DNA of 64,000 bases from Granulicella sp. L56 (GCF_009765835.1 NZ_LMUS01000001.1:1230198-1294197), one strand, 5' to 3'; positions 51,048 through 62,565 are shown, numbered from the stretch's first letter. Notes: a model not told the origin generated them from the sequence alone. Made by a program: numbers and translations.

Positions 51048-52031
51048 ATGACCGGGTTGGGTCCATCGTCAGGAAAGCCGGAGGATTTGTCATGGCGTCG
51101 TTCCGAACGAATCCTTTTCCGTCTTGCGTTCTGCTATATCGTTCTCTACTACACACCGCTTGTGCTTGAAATGATACCCGGGACAAGACTGCCGCTAAAT
51201 TGGTATCGAAGTCTCTGGAATCTAATTGACGGAATAATCGGTATTTCTGTCTTCAACCTTAATGCACTGCAATCCCTTCCCCACCCTACGGGCAGCGGCG
51301 ATACGGCGCTCGCGTACATTCATCAGGCGCTGATCGCCATTCTTGCGTTGATAGCAAGCGCGGTTTGGGCGGGATTCGATCGACACAGGCTGCACTACAT
51401 TCGGCTTCATGGCTGGCTGCGGGTGTTGGCACGTTACGCACTTGCTTTCGTGCTCTTCGGCTATGCCTTCGCAAAGATTATTCCCACGCAATTCGGATAT
51501 CTAGGGAGCCATCAACTGGCCGAAACTTACGGACAATCGTCACCTATGGCGCTGCTCTGGAATTTTATGGCGTTCTCAACGCCCTATACGGTCTTCAGTG
51601 GCTGCGCGGAGCTTCTGCCCGCCGTCTTGCTCCTTTTTCGGCGGACGGCATTGCTGGGGTCGCTGATAGCGTTTGCTGTTCTGCTTAATGTCGTCGCGTT
51701 GAATTTCTGCTACGACGTCCCGGTAAAACTCTACTCACTCAATCTGCTTCTACTCTCTGTATTCCTGATATTGCCTGAAACTCGAAGGCTACTTGGCATC
51801 TTTCTTTTGAACCTTCCTGCTCCTCCTTCAGACCTCCGCGAACCGTTCTTCAGGAGTGATCGAGTTCGACGTGTGGCCTTGATTTTGAAGATCATGGTTA
51901 TCGCGATCTTTTTGAGTCAGACGATCTACTCGGCAGTTGGACGGTATCTTCTGAGGGACACTCCATCGCCTGCTTCTTCTCTCACAACAAAAGGATTCCA
52001 TTGGGTTCAGGAGTACCCGTACAACAAGTAA
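51048..52031 (+). CDS. DoxX-like multi-pass membrane protein, paralogue 2
   Basis: A protein of about 327 residues with eight or so hydrophobic segments. It is a shorter relative of the protein at 18312-19685: shared HPTGSGDTALAYIHQALIA (in part), VLFGYAFAKIIPTQFG, SPMALLWNFMAFSTPYTVFSG (in part), CAELLPAVLLLFRRTALLGSL and YDVPVKLYSLNLLLLSVFL. The C-terminal soluble domain of paralogue 1 is absent; a short KGFHWVQEYPYN tail corresponds to its RGFHLINEWG. The family resembles DoxX-type redox membrane proteins only loosely. ATG 51048 has AAGGGAAG just upstream; ATG 51012 is also open. Function unknown. Confidence 0.65.
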   Translation: MTGLGPSSGKPEDLSWRRSERILFRLAFCYIVLYYTPLVLEMIPGTRLPLNWYRSLWNLIDGIIGISVFNLNALQSLPHPTGSGDTALAYIHQALIAILALIASAVWAGFDRHRLHYIRLHGWLRVLARYALAFVLFGYAFAKIIPTQFGYLGSHQLAETYGQSSPMALLWNFMAFSTPYTVFSGCAELLPAVLLLFRRTALLGSLIAFAVLLNVVALNFCYDVPVKLYSLNLLLLSVFLILPETRRLLGIFLLNLPAPPSDLREPFFRSDRVRRVALILKIMVIAIFLSQTIYSAVGRYLLRDTPSPASSLTTKGFHWVQEYPYNK

Positions 52032-52080
52032 TCGTGCTGTGTAAACTACTTCTCTCGTAATCCGAATTTGTGTGACTCGA

Positions 52081-54370
<2,290 letters not shown>

Positions 54371-54428
54371 GGAATCTCTTTACACAGAGCGGCGGATGAG
54401 CCGGGAAGATTCCTTCTGATTCTTTTCT

Positions 54429-54644
54429 CTACGCGATTTTCCTAGCAGGAATGGGCAGGTGATCCGTCTCTATCTTCGTCAGGTCCAATCGCTGCGACGC
54501 ATGTTGAATATCGATTCCGACGACCTGACCGGCGTCATCGTAATCGATGACGAGTCCATCGGCGATCTCCTGTGAATCAGCACTTACTGATGCAGCCAGA
54601 TCGATGTACAGCGAGTCAGTGTCTTCGTAGTAATGAAGCTTCAT
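54429..54644 (-). CDS. DUF2283 protein
   Basis: A 71-residue protein matching DUF2283: MKLHYYEDTDSLYIDL at the N-terminus, then VIDYDDAGQVVGIDIQHAS. Members are often encoded right beside a DUF4258 protein, as here, where the upstream gene overlaps it by 4 nt (ATGA). The arrangement is that of a toxin-antitoxin pair with this protein as candidate antitoxin; this role is inferred. No biochemical function is known. Confidence 0.8.
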   Translation of the reverse strand: MKLHYYEDTDSLYIDLAASVSADSQEIADGLVIDYDDAGQVVGIDIQHASQRLDLTKIETDHLPIPARKIA

Positions 54645-54919
54645 CTTTTCCTCCGTGCAAAACCGCTATCGGGAAACGCATTGTGAACTGTTTCGCCATC
54701 TTCGAGAGTAACAACTCGAAGCGCCTTGCCGTTCAACTCTTCAATGTATCCCCAGAAGCGAATGCGCCCATCCTGTTGTGTCTCGCGTGCAACGTAGTCG
54801 GCGAGTACCGCAATGCACCAATCCGATTTCAGATAAACCCGCTTGCGGAGCACTTGTTCGCGGAAATATGCTGTTGTCTTCATCTGGTCGTTGCCAGCAT
54901 GGTTACCCTCTGAGGACAT
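54641..54919 (-). CDS. DUF4258-like small protein (possible toxin partner)
   Basis: A 92-residue protein with VLRKRVYLKSDWCIAVLAD, GRIRFWGYIEEL, LRVVTLEDGETVHNAFPDSGFARRK. The pattern (a basic start with Arg/Lys, a central W or F strand and a VxLxDGxTVHNAFPD end) is like DUF4258, a small RelE/BrnT-like fold sometimes paired with DUF2283. It overlaps the DUF2283 gene by 4 nt, so they are coupled. ATG 54919 is used; ATG 54883 (MKTTAYFREQ) is also possible. Toxin function is a guess from pairing. Confidence 0.6.
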   Translation of the reverse strand: MSSEGNHAGNDQMKTTAYFREQVLRKRVYLKSDWCIAVLADYVARETQQDGRIRFWGYIEELNGKALRVVTLEDGETVHNAFPDSGFARRKR

Positions 54920-54969
54920 GATAGCTCGTTCTATTCGCAGATTGACTTACTTAGCGGACAATGTCGCCC

Positions 54970-56358
54970 TCACTCCTTGACGCTGACACCGAGGGTCTTC
55001 ATCTTGCGGTAGAGGTGGCTGCGCTCGAGGCCGAGCGATTCTGCGGTGCGGCTTACGTTGCCGTGGTTTTCATCGAGCTTCTTCAGGATGTAGTCGCGCT
55101 CGTAGGCCTCGCGTGCTTCGAGCAGCGAGGAGAACTCTTCGCCACGGTTGAGGCGGCCTGATTCTGTTAGCTTGCCGGGGCCTCGATAGACGAGCATGGG
55201 CAGATGCTTGCGCTCGATGCGTTGCGTTTTGGGGTTGAGGATGAGGACGCGTTCGACGAGATTGCGCAGTTCGCGCACGTTGCCGGGCCAGTGGTATTGG
55301 CGAAGCGCGGTGAGGGCGTCTTCGGTCATCTCGACGTGAGGTCGGCCATATTGCTGGCCGAACTCCTGTAGAAATTCTTTGACGAGCAAGGGAATGTCTT
55401 CTTTGCGATCGCGCAGCGGCGGCACGAAGAACGGAATGACGTTGAGGCGGTAGAAGAGGTCTTCGCGGAAGTTGCCGCGGGCTATCTCTTCTTCGAGATC
55501 TTTGTTGGTTGCGGCGATGACGCGGACATCGACGTGGATAGGATGTGAGGCTCCGACGGGGAGGAACCGCTGCTCGTCGAGAGCGCGGAGCACCTTGGCC
55601 TGCGTCTTGAGGCTCATGTCGCCTACTTCGTCGAGGAAGAGAGTTCCTCCGTCGGCGCGCTCGAAGGTGCCCTTCTTTTCCTGTGGGCCGCTGGTTCCGG
55701 CGGGTACGGCTCCGTGACGGTAGCCGAAGAGCTCGCTTTCGATGTAGTCCTCGGGGATGGCGGCGCAGTTGAGCTCGACGAAGGGACGCTCTTTGCGTAG
55801 GCTTTCGGCGTGCATGGCGCGGCCGATGAGCTCTTTGCCGGTGCCGGATTCGCCGAAGATGAGAACGCGGCCGTTGGTGGGAGCCATCAGCTTGATCTGC
55901 TGGCGCAGCGCCTTCATGGGAACGCTCTGGCCGGTGACAGTTCCCTTCACCGCGAGTTGGCGCGAGAACTCTTCGTTGTCCTCGCGCATCTGGCGCGCCT
56001 TCATCGCGTTCTTCAGGACGATGAGGGTGCGGTCGAGCGAGAGCGGCTTTTCGAGGAAGTCGTAGGCGCCGAGTTTTGTGGCGCGCACAGCCGCCTCAAT
56101 CGTCCCGTGGCCGCTGATGATGACGACCTCGGGAACGTTGGCGCGATCGAGCGTGCGAATCTCGGCGAGGGTTTCGAGACCGTCGCGATCAGGCAGCCAG
56201 ATGTCGAGCAGAACGACATCGTAAGCCGCGTCGCGTAGCAGTTCGAGCGCCTCGCCCGCGGTGGCGCTGGTGGTGACCAGGTAGCCCTCTTCGCGCAGGA
56301 TGCTCTGAAGCGATTCGCGGATCTCGGCTTCGTCATCGACGATAAGGACGTGGTTCAA
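54970..56358 (-). CDS. ntrX: NtrX-like sigma54-type response regulator
   Basis: A 462-residue protein with receiver (HVLIVDDEAEIRESL, phospho-Asp in DVVLLDIWLPDRDG, lysine in FLEKPLS), AAA+ domain (Walker A GESGTGKELIGR, Walker B GGTLFLDEVGDM, RDLFYRLNVIPFFVPPLRDRKEDIP in part) and a Fis-type C-terminus (YILKKLDENHGNVSRTAESLGLERSHLYRKMK in parts). The sigma54-contact loop, normally GAFTGA, is changed to GYRHGAVPAGTSGP. The start is TTG 56358 with GGAGG 7 nt before it, overlapping ntrY by 4 nt. It likely regulates genes with NtrY; nitrogen or redox control is assumed from family. Confidence 0.9.
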   Translation of the reverse strand: MNHVLIVDDEAEIRESLQSILREEGYLVTTSATAGEALELLRDAAYDVVLLDIWLPDRDGLETLAEIRTLDRANVPEVVIISGHGTIEAAVRATKLGAYDFLEKPLSLDRTLIVLKNAMKARQMREDNEEFSRQLAVKGTVTGQSVPMKALRQQIKLMAPTNGRVLIFGESGTGKELIGRAMHAESLRKERPFVELNCAAIPEDYIESELFGYRHGAVPAGTSGPQEKKGTFERADGGTLFLDEVGDMSLKTQAKVLRALDEQRFLPVGASHPIHVDVRVIAATNKDLEEEIARGNFREDLFYRLNVIPFFVPPLRDRKEDIPLLVKEFLQEFGQQYGRPHVEMTEDALTALRQYHWPGNVRELRNLVERVLILNPKTQRIERKHLPMLVYRGPGKLTESGRLNRGEEFSSLLEAREAYERDYILKKLDENHGNVSRTAESLGLERSHLYRKMKTLGVSVKE

Positions 56359-58835
56359 GCAGGGCCTCCGTGGCCGTTGGCGGTGGTGCTGGGGAGTTCT
56401 AATTCGCTGTCGGCGCTGACTGCTGCTCTCAGTTCGATGGTGAATTTCGCCCCGGCGGGAAAATTCTTTTCGGCGCGAATGGTTCCCTGGTGCTCCTGAA
56501 TGATCTTGGCGGCGATGGCGAGGCCGAGGCCGGTGCCGCGCTGCTTGGTGGAGAAGTAAGGGAGGAAGAGGCGCTCGCGCATGTCGTCGGTGAGGCCGGT
56601 GCCGGTGTCGGCGATGGAGAGCTCGACCATGCCGTTTTCAAGCTGCCCGGTGCAGATGCGGAGTTCGCGGAGCAGGCTCTGCTGCATAGCCTCGGCGGCG
56701 TTGTCGATGAGGTTGCCGAGGGCGCGCTTGAGCGCTTCGGGATCGGCCATCACGAGCGGCAGGCCGGAGGGCATCTTTTTTACGATGGTGATGTTCTGCA
56801 TCCGCCCGGCGAAGAGGGCCAGCGCATTTTCGACGATGGTGTTGAGGTCGGCGGGACGAGGGCGCGCTGTGGGGAATTCTGCCAGCGCCGCGAACTGATC
56901 AACCAGCGACCTCATGCTTTCGACCGAGGAGCTGATGACCTCGCTGCAGCGACGGATGACGGCGGGCGATGGCGACTCGATGTTGTGGTCAGCGAGCGTC
57001 GTGGCGAGTCGGTCGATGTGGCGGTGAATCTGCTCGGCGCTCAGGCTGATGGGAGTGAGAGGATTTTTAATCTCATGGGCGACGCGGCGGGCGACCTCCT
57101 TCCACGCGGACTGCTTCTGGGCGCGAAGGAGTTCGGTCGCATTTTCGAGCACAACAACGTAGCCGCGATGTTCGCGGCTCATGCGGTCGTGCGTGCCGGG
57201 GGTTTCGAGCAGAGCGACGGTGGCGAGCAGGTTGAGGCTTCCACCGAACCTGTCGTTGCCGATGCCCGCGATCTCCATCTCGCTTGAGGCAGAGCCCATG
57301 CGGTGGCTGCGCTTGATGAGGTGGTCGATGACATCGGCGACCTCGGGTGGGAAGACCTCTTCGATGACGCGGCCAAGGAAGGGACGCTGGCCACCGGGGT
57401 CCATCATCTCGCTGAGGGCGCGGTTGGTGAGGACGATGCGGCGGTCGGCGTCGAGCGTAGCGACGCCATTGGGGATGGTCTCGAGCATCGTCTCAAGCTC
57501 GCTGCGGCGGCCCTCGAGCGCGGCGTTGGCTGCACTGAGCTGCACCGTGGAGTGCTCGACGGCGCGGCGGCTGCCTTCAAGATCAGCGGCCATGTGGTTG
57601 AAGCTGCGAACGAGTTCACCCAGTTCTTCGGTGGCTCCTTCGTCGACGCGATGGGCATAGTCTCCGGCGGCGATGGCCTCCATCGCATCGCCCAGTGCTT
57701 CTACGGGCCGCGTGACCTGCTTGGAGATGTGAAGCGCCAGCCAACTGGAGGCGAAGAGGGCGAGGATCGTCATCATGAGCAGAAGACTCATGTAGAGATT
57801 TCGAATCTGGCGGCGCTCCCGGAAGAGCACCCAGTAGGCATCGGCCTCTCTGCGAAGATTGGCCATCGTCGCCGCCATGCCGAAGGGCATGGGCAAACCG
57901 ACGACGACGGTATTGCCCCGCTGGACTGTCGTAGCTGCAAGCGCGTAATCGGTCTGGCCAAGCGAAAAAATAGGGGCGTCACTGCGCTGGGCCGCAGCGA
58001 GAATCGCGGCGTCGGTGGGGATAGTGCGCGGAGCATGTGCGGCGAGAGCAGACCCATTTTCATCCGCGGACGACTCCGGCAGCCACGGCTTTACCTCGGC
58101 GGTCGCGCCGTCTCGCTGGGGCATTTGGAAGCTGGCCACGGCGCGGCCATCGCGGTAGACGATGGCGAATCCGTTCTGCAGCGTGCCCTCATGCTGGCGC
58201 AGAATGTTGTCGATGGTCTCATGGTCTTGCCGCGACGTTGGCTTCGCTGGGGTGGCTGTCGCCTGATGCGGAGCGGGACGTGCCGTTCCCCGGCGTGGAT
58301 GCCGCACCTGACGGCGAGCAGGTTGCGTGGTTGGCCTTGACTCGATAGCGGCAGCAGGAATGCTCGATGCAATGGAGTCCGCCTCAACGCGGGCGTTGGC
58401 CGTGGTGTACTGGGCAAGCGCGAGCGCCATGTGGTTGCTATCGTCGCGCATCTGCGTCACCGGCTGCGAAAACCAGCGATCGACGGCACGGTTCATCAGC
58501 AGATAGCTGAAGGCGAACATGAAGGCGATGGGCAGGAAGCTCACCAGCACCGCGCCCCAGAGCATCCGCGTGCGCAGGCGTGATCCCATGACACGGCTGC
58601 GCTGGTCCGCATAGAGCTTGAGCATGTTGCGGACCAGCAGCACAAGGATGACGACGAAGAGCAGGAACGCTACGATCGACAGTCCCGTGAACATGAAGAT
58701 TTGCTCGAGGTTGACAGGGTGCGGAAGCCGCGGCGAATTAAAAGCGTTGAGCGTGATGAGCGCTACCAGCAGCACAAAGAAGCACGCACCAAGAGCGATG
58801 ATCAGAAGCTTTCGCCGATTTGGGTTGGTGGGCAT
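56355..58835 (-). CDS. ntrY: NtrY-like membrane sensor histidine kinase
   Basis: A protein of about 826 residues. Two helices come first (LIIALGACFFVLLVALITL, MFTGLSIVAFLLFVVILVLL), a third at ILWGAV-type ALVSFLPIAF, and a fourth at LLMMTILALFASSWLAL before a HAMP domain, a PAS domain, HisKA with AHEIKNPLTPISLSAEQIHRHI (phospho-His, in part) and HATPase with NLIDNAAEAMQ, DTGTGLTDDMRERLFLPYFSTKQRG (in part) and GTGLGLAIAAKII. The periplasmic region contains a Pro/Arg/Thr-rich insert (TTQPARRQVRHPRRGTARPA). GAGGAG lies 8 nt before ATG 58835, preferred to an earlier ATG. It overlaps ntrX by 4 nt. Confidence 0.92.
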   Translation of the reverse strand: MPTNPNRRKLLIIALGACFFVLLVALITLNAFNSPRLPHPVNLEQIFMFTGLSIVAFLLFVVILVLLVRNMLKLYADQRSRVMGSRLRTRMLWGAVLVSFLPIAFMFAFSYLLMNRAVDRWFSQPVTQMRDDSNHMALALAQYTTANARVEADSIASSIPAAAIESRPTTQPARRQVRHPRRGTARPAPHQATATPAKPTSRQDHETIDNILRQHEGTLQNGFAIVYRDGRAVASFQMPQRDGATAEVKPWLPESSADENGSALAAHAPRTIPTDAAILAAAQRSDAPIFSLGQTDYALAATTVQRGNTVVVGLPMPFGMAATMANLRREADAYWVLFRERRQIRNLYMSLLLMMTILALFASSWLALHISKQVTRPVEALGDAMEAIAAGDYAHRVDEGATEELGELVRSFNHMAADLEGSRRAVEHSTVQLSAANAALEGRRSELETMLETIPNGVATLDADRRIVLTNRALSEMMDPGGQRPFLGRVIEEVFPPEVADVIDHLIKRSHRMGSASSEMEIAGIGNDRFGGSLNLLATVALLETPGTHDRMSREHRGYVVVLENATELLRAQKQSAWKEVARRVAHEIKNPLTPISLSAEQIHRHIDRLATTLADHNIESPSPAVIRRCSEVISSSVESMRSLVDQFAALAEFPTARPRPADLNTIVENALALFAGRMQNITIVKKMPSGLPLVMADPEALKRALGNLIDNAAEAMQQSLLRELRICTGQLENGMVELSIADTGTGLTDDMRERLFLPYFSTKQRGTGLGLAIAAKIIQEHQGTIRAEKNFPAGAKFTIELRAAVSADSELELPSTTANGHGGPA

Positions 58836-58894
58836 GGCCGTGCTCCTCACTGACCTGATTATAGGCAGCGAACGTTCTTGCTTTCTGTCTATGT

Positions 58895-60010
58895 CTAGTT
58901 CACCAACGTCGAGACGGGCTGCCAATCCCGCTTCTGGGCGGTCGCCACGGCGGCGTAGGTCAGAATGCCGTTATAGGTGTTGACCCCCTCCGCAATTCCC
59001 TTGTCTTCGCCGATGGCGGCCCTGGCCCCCAGGCGGGCCAGTTTCAGCACGTAGGGAAAGGTCGCGTTGGTGAGGGCAAGGGTAGAGGTATTCGGCACCG
59101 CGGCAGGCATGTTGGTGACGCAGTAATGGACGACGCCATTGACCTCGTAGGACGGATCGCTGTGCGTGGTGGGATGAGCGGTCTCGATGCATCCGCCCTG
59201 GTCGATGGCTACATCGACAATGACCGCGCCCTTCTTCATCTTTTCGACCATGGCGCGGGTGACGATCTTGGGCGCTGCCGCACCGGGAATGAGGACCCCG
59301 CCGATGACCAGGTCGGCCTTGCAGACGGCACGCTCGATGTTGTAGCTGTTGGAGGCCACGGTGAAGACGCGGCCATTGAAGATGTCATCCAACTCGCGCA
59401 AGCGGTTCAGGTTCAGATCGATCAGCGTGACCTTTGCCCCCATGCCGAGGGCGATCTTCGCGGCGTTGGTTCCAACGATGCCGCCGCCGATGATGCAGAC
59501 GTTGCCGGGAGGGACGCCGGGAACTCCGCCCAGCAGAACACCGCGTCCGCCACGCTCTTTTTCGAGATAGGCAGCGCCGACCTGGACGGACATGCGACCG
59601 GCTACTTCGCTCATGGGCGTCAACAGCGGCAGGCCGCCACTGCGGTCGCGAACGGTCTCATAAGCGATGCCCGTGACCCGGCTGGCGAGCAGGGCGTCGG
59701 TAAGCCCGATGAGCGGTGCGAGATGGAGATAGGTGAAGAGGACGAGATCTTCGCGGAAGTGCCGATATTCCTTTTCAACCGGCTCCTTGACCTTGACGAC
59801 CATCTCGGCGAGCCGCCAGACGTCGTGCGCGGAGCCCACGATCTCGGCTCCGGCAGCCTGATATTCGTCGTCGGGCATCGCGGAAAGAGCGCCAGCATCA
59901 TGCTCCACCAGGAGTTTATGGCCGGCCTCGACCAGGGCTTTGACGCCTGCGGGCGTTACACCGACACGGCTCTCGTGGTCCTTTACCTCTTTGGGGACGC
60001 CAATGATCAT
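58895..60010 (-). CDS. ald: Alanine dehydrogenase
   Basis: A 371-residue NAD-dependent enzyme that interconverts L-alanine and pyruvate plus ammonia. Landmarks are [20 protein letters not shown] (in part), the catalytic lysine region [21 protein letters not shown], the Rossmann motif [22 protein letters not shown] (in part), and [14 protein letters not shown] with [14 protein letters not shown] at the end. Length matches the family. GGAGG lies 6-10 nt before ATG 60010. It precedes ntrY on the same strand, which fits a nitrogen-metabolism setting, though it need not be regulated by it. Confidence 0.95.
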   Translation of the reverse strand: MIIGVPKEVKDHESRVGVTPAGVKALVEAGHKLLVEHDAGALSAMPDDEYQAAGAEIVGSAHDVWRLAEMVVKVKEPVEKEYRHFREDLVLFTYLHLAPLIGLTDALLASRVTGIAYETVRDRSGGLPLLTPMSEVAGRMSVQVGAAYLEKERGGRGVLLGGVPGVPPGNVCIIGGGIVGTNAAKIALGMGAKVTLIDLNLNRLRELDDIFNGRVFTVASNSYNIERAVCKADLVIGGVLIPGAAAPKIVTRAMVEKMKKGAVIVDVAIDQGGCIETAHPTTHSDPSYEVNGVVHYCVTNMPAAVPNTSTLALTNATFPYVLKLARLGARAAIGEDKGIAEGVNTYNGILTYAAVATAQKRDWQPVSTLVN

Positions 60011-60052
60011 CTTTCGCCTCCACGCTCTGCTTTTGATTGTATCTACATCACA

Positions 60053-60083
60053 TACGAGTAACCCGCCAGCCGGGTTTCTCGTA
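60053..60083. promoter_or_regulatory. Hairpin or operator between ald and the acyltransferase gene
   Basis: TACGAGTAACCCG and CGGGTTTCTCGTA match at 12 of 13 positions around a 5-nt centre (CCAGC). It lies in the 105-bp gap between two divergent starts, 42 bp above ald and 32 bp above the acyltransferase gene. It could be a shared operator or a 5' leader hairpin. Confidence 0.4.
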
Positions 60084-60115
60084 CACTAGCCGGAAGGCAG
60101 CATTACCAACTCCCC

Positions 60116-61297
60116 ATGGCCGTGACTATCGAAAAACCCGCATTCAAGGACACCACCGCATCCGTTCTTCTTGATCTGCTTCGTGGTCTCGCCGCGCTGC
60201 TTGTGCTGCTCGAACACTGGAGAAACCTGTTATTCATCGATTATCCGCAATTGACCGCACATAAGTTGATGCTCATTCTGCCCTATGCTCTAAGCTCTGC
60301 AGGTCACCAGGCGGTCGTCATCTTTTTTGTACTAAGCGGGTATTTGATCAGTGGCAGCGTCTTCCGTATGCTCGCGCGTGGGCAGTGGAGCTGGAAAGCC
60401 TATCTAACCCACCGTATCGTGCGCCTGTGGGTCGTATTGATTCCAGGCCTGTTGCTCTGCACCCTCTGGGACCACGTTGGCCTTCATTCCCATCTGGCTC
60501 CGTTACTCTACAGCGGACGGGTAGCGAATCACCTTACCGGAGACGTTCACCACACTTTATCTGTCCACGTATTTTTCGGGAATCTCTTCTTCCTTCAGTC
60601 CCTGCTTGTTCCAATCTTTGGCTCGGACAGCGCTCTCTGGTCTCTTGCCAATGAGTTCTGGTACTACCTGCTCTTCCCGCTGGGACTTGTGGCTCTGCGT
60701 CGGCAGTTTGCGTTGCCACAGCGGATTATCTCCGCAGTCCTCTTCTTAGGGATTGCCTGGTTTGTGCGTCACGGCATTCTGTTGCTTTTTCCGGTATGGC
60801 TGTTCGGAACCGTATTGGCACTTCTACCGCCGCCACGCCTGGGCAATCGCGCCCGTATTTGGGTTGCGATTTTGTACTCTCCGCTTGCATTTATCTTGGC
60901 CAAAGCACATGGAATCCCCGGCCTTTTTTCGGACTACCTCTTCGGAATCGCTACATTTGCCTTTCTCTGGGTGATGCTGTCGGCAACGGGCCGCACGGAG
61001 GAAAAAGCTGTCTTTGCTCGTGTCTCCCGATCGTTGGCACGCTCCTCTTACACGCTTTATGTTGTGCATGTTCCCTTTGTCATTCTTTTGACGGCCTTAT
61101 TCTTAGGCGACCGTCGTTGGGTCCCGAACGCGCCACATATTTTAAAAGGTCTCGGAATTCTTGCGATCACGATGCTCTATGCGTATCTGGTTGCCTCTGT
61201 CACGGAATTCCAGACCGACAGCGTTCGCCGCTGGATCGAGATCAAATTGGGACTGGTAAAAAAACCAATTCGGAACAAACAGCACATAAGAGCCTAA
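60116..61297 (+). CDS. Acyltransferase 3 family membrane protein
   Basis: A 393-residue multi-pass membrane acyltransferase of the OafA/YrhL type (Pfam Acyl_transf_3). It starts with the typical LDLLRGLAALLVLLEHWRN, containing the conserved RxxA and H residues, then VVIFFVLSGYLISGSVFRM, RIVRLWVVLIPGLLL, WSLANEFWYYLLFPLGL, and further helices to SYTLYVVHVPFVILL. It transfers acyl groups, often acetyl, to sugars of surface polysaccharides. No SGNH domain is fused. Its target is not indicated by neighbours. It is divergent from ald. Confidence 0.92.
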   Translation: MAVTIEKPAFKDTTASVLLDLLRGLAALLVLLEHWRNLLFIDYPQLTAHKLMLILPYALSSAGHQAVVIFFVLSGYLISGSVFRMLARGQWSWKAYLTHRIVRLWVVLIPGLLLCTLWDHVGLHSHLAPLLYSGRVANHLTGDVHHTLSVHVFFGNLFFLQSLLVPIFGSDSALWSLANEFWYYLLFPLGLVALRRQFALPQRIISAVLFLGIAWFVRHGILLLFPVWLFGTVLALLPPPRLGNRARIWVAILYSPLAFILAKAHGIPGLFSDYLFGIATFAFLWVMLSATGRTEEKAVFARVSRSLARSSYTLYVVHVPFVILLTALFLGDRRWVPNAPHILKGLGILAITMLYAYLVASVTEFQTDSVRRWIEIKLGLVKKPIRNKQHIRA

Positions 61298-61382
61298 AGC
61301 TCACAGCCTCCTGGCCGATTGCTTTAACACAGTGGATTACACTACTGATAGTCTCTTTTCAGGAAACGAACTCCGAAAATCT

Positions 61383-62447
61383 ATGTCTTCAAACAGCTTT
61401 CAGATGCGATATTCGCGCATACACAATATGCGGTCCCTCTTCAGCCTCTTTTCGAGCGACCTGGCCATCGATCTCGGCACGGCAAATACGCTGGTGTACG
61501 CGCATGGCAAAGGCATTATCGTCAACGAGCCATCGATCATCGCGGTGAACAAGATCACCAACGAGGTCGAGGCCGTCGGCAAAGAGGCCAAGGAGATGCT
61601 GGGCCGCACGCCAGGCAACATCGTCGCCATCAAACCGATGAAGGACGGCGTCATCGCCGACTTCCGGCATACCGAGAAGATGCTGAACTACTTCATCCAG
61701 AAGGCGCATAACCGCAAGATGATGGTGCATCCGCGCATCGTCATCGGCGTCCCCAGCGAGATTACGCAGGTGGAAAAGCGCGCCGTCATGGACTCGGCCT
61801 ACCGCGCCAAGGCCAGCGAAGTTCACTTGGTGGAACAGGCCATGGTCGCCGCCATCGGCGCCGGTCTTCCCATTACGGAACCGGGCGGAAATATGGTCGT
61901 CGATATCGGCGGCGGGACTACAGACATTGCGGTCATCTCACTGGCGGGCATCGTCTATTCGCGCTCTGTGCGCATGGCCGGCAACCAGATGGACGAAGCC
62001 GTGATGACCTATCTCAAGCGAAAGTACAACCTGCTGATCGGCGAGCGTACTGCCGAGCAGATCAAAATTTCGCTGGGTTCGGCATTCCCTCTGGACAAGC
62101 CGATTGAGATGGAGGTCAAAGGCCGTAACCTCATCGAGGGAGTTCCCAAGACCATCACCATCGAAGATTCCGAGATTCGCGAAGCGCTCAGCGAATCCAT
62201 CTCGACCATCATCAACGCGATTCGCGTGGCCCTGGAACGGACTCCGCCCGAGTTGTCGGCAGATATCTCCGACCGCGGCATCGTCCTCACCGGCGGAGGC
62301 GCGCTCATCAAAAACCTCGACAAACGCATCCGCGAGGAGACCGGCCTTCCTGTATCCATCGCCGACGACCCGTTGTGCTCCGTCGTCCTTGGGACAGGAA
62401 AGATGCTCTCCGACTTCAAGCTGCTGCGGAAGATTTCCATCGACTAA
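61383..62447 (+). CDS. mreB: Rod-shape determining actin homologue MreB
   Basis: A protein of about 354 residues that polymerises along the inner membrane and positions the elongation machinery. Actin-fold motifs are DLAIDLGTANTLVYAHGKGI (in part), EAVGKEAKEMLGRTP, VGVPSEITQVEKRAV (seen with an Ile), VVDIGGGTTDIAVISL and GIVLTGGGALIKNLDKRI. The start is uncertain: ATG 61383 is used, while ATG 61428 (MRSLFSLFSSDLAIDLG) fits most homologues best; neither has a strong ribosome-binding site. Unlike many bacteria, mreB is not next to mreC here, which is 13 kb away on the other strand. Confidence 0.95.
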   Translation: MSSNSFQMRYSRIHNMRSLFSLFSSDLAIDLGTANTLVYAHGKGIIVNEPSIIAVNKITNEVEAVGKEAKEMLGRTPGNIVAIKPMKDGVIADFRHTEKMLNYFIQKAHNRKMMVHPRIVIGVPSEITQVEKRAVMDSAYRAKASEVHLVEQAMVAAIGAGLPITEPGGNMVVDIGGGTTDIAVISLAGIVYSRSVRMAGNQMDEAVMTYLKRKYNLLIGERTAEQIKISLGSAFPLDKPIEMEVKGRNLIEGVPKTITIEDSEIREALSESISTIINAIRVALERTPPELSADISDRGIVLTGGGALIKNLDKRIREETGLPVSIADDPLCSVVLGTGKMLSDFKLLRKISID

Positions 62448-62486
62448 TTCGTTCTTAAAATCAAAGTGGGGCACGTCAGCGGGTGC

Positions 62487-62513
62487 CCCATGTCCGGCTT
62501 TTGCGGACATGGG
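62487..62513 (+). terminator. Terminator after mreB
   Basis: CCCATGTCCG and CGGACATGGG form a perfect 10-bp stem with a 7-nt loop, followed by TTTCTTCC, 40 nt past the mreB stop. An upstream stem GGGGCAC/GTGCCCC (62468-62474 with 62483-62489) shares CCC with it, so the two cannot form together. Confidence 0.7.
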
Positions 62514-62565
62514 TTTCTTCCCCGAAACCAGTAATTCGAGCTTCAGCTTTTTGTAGTCCGAACAA

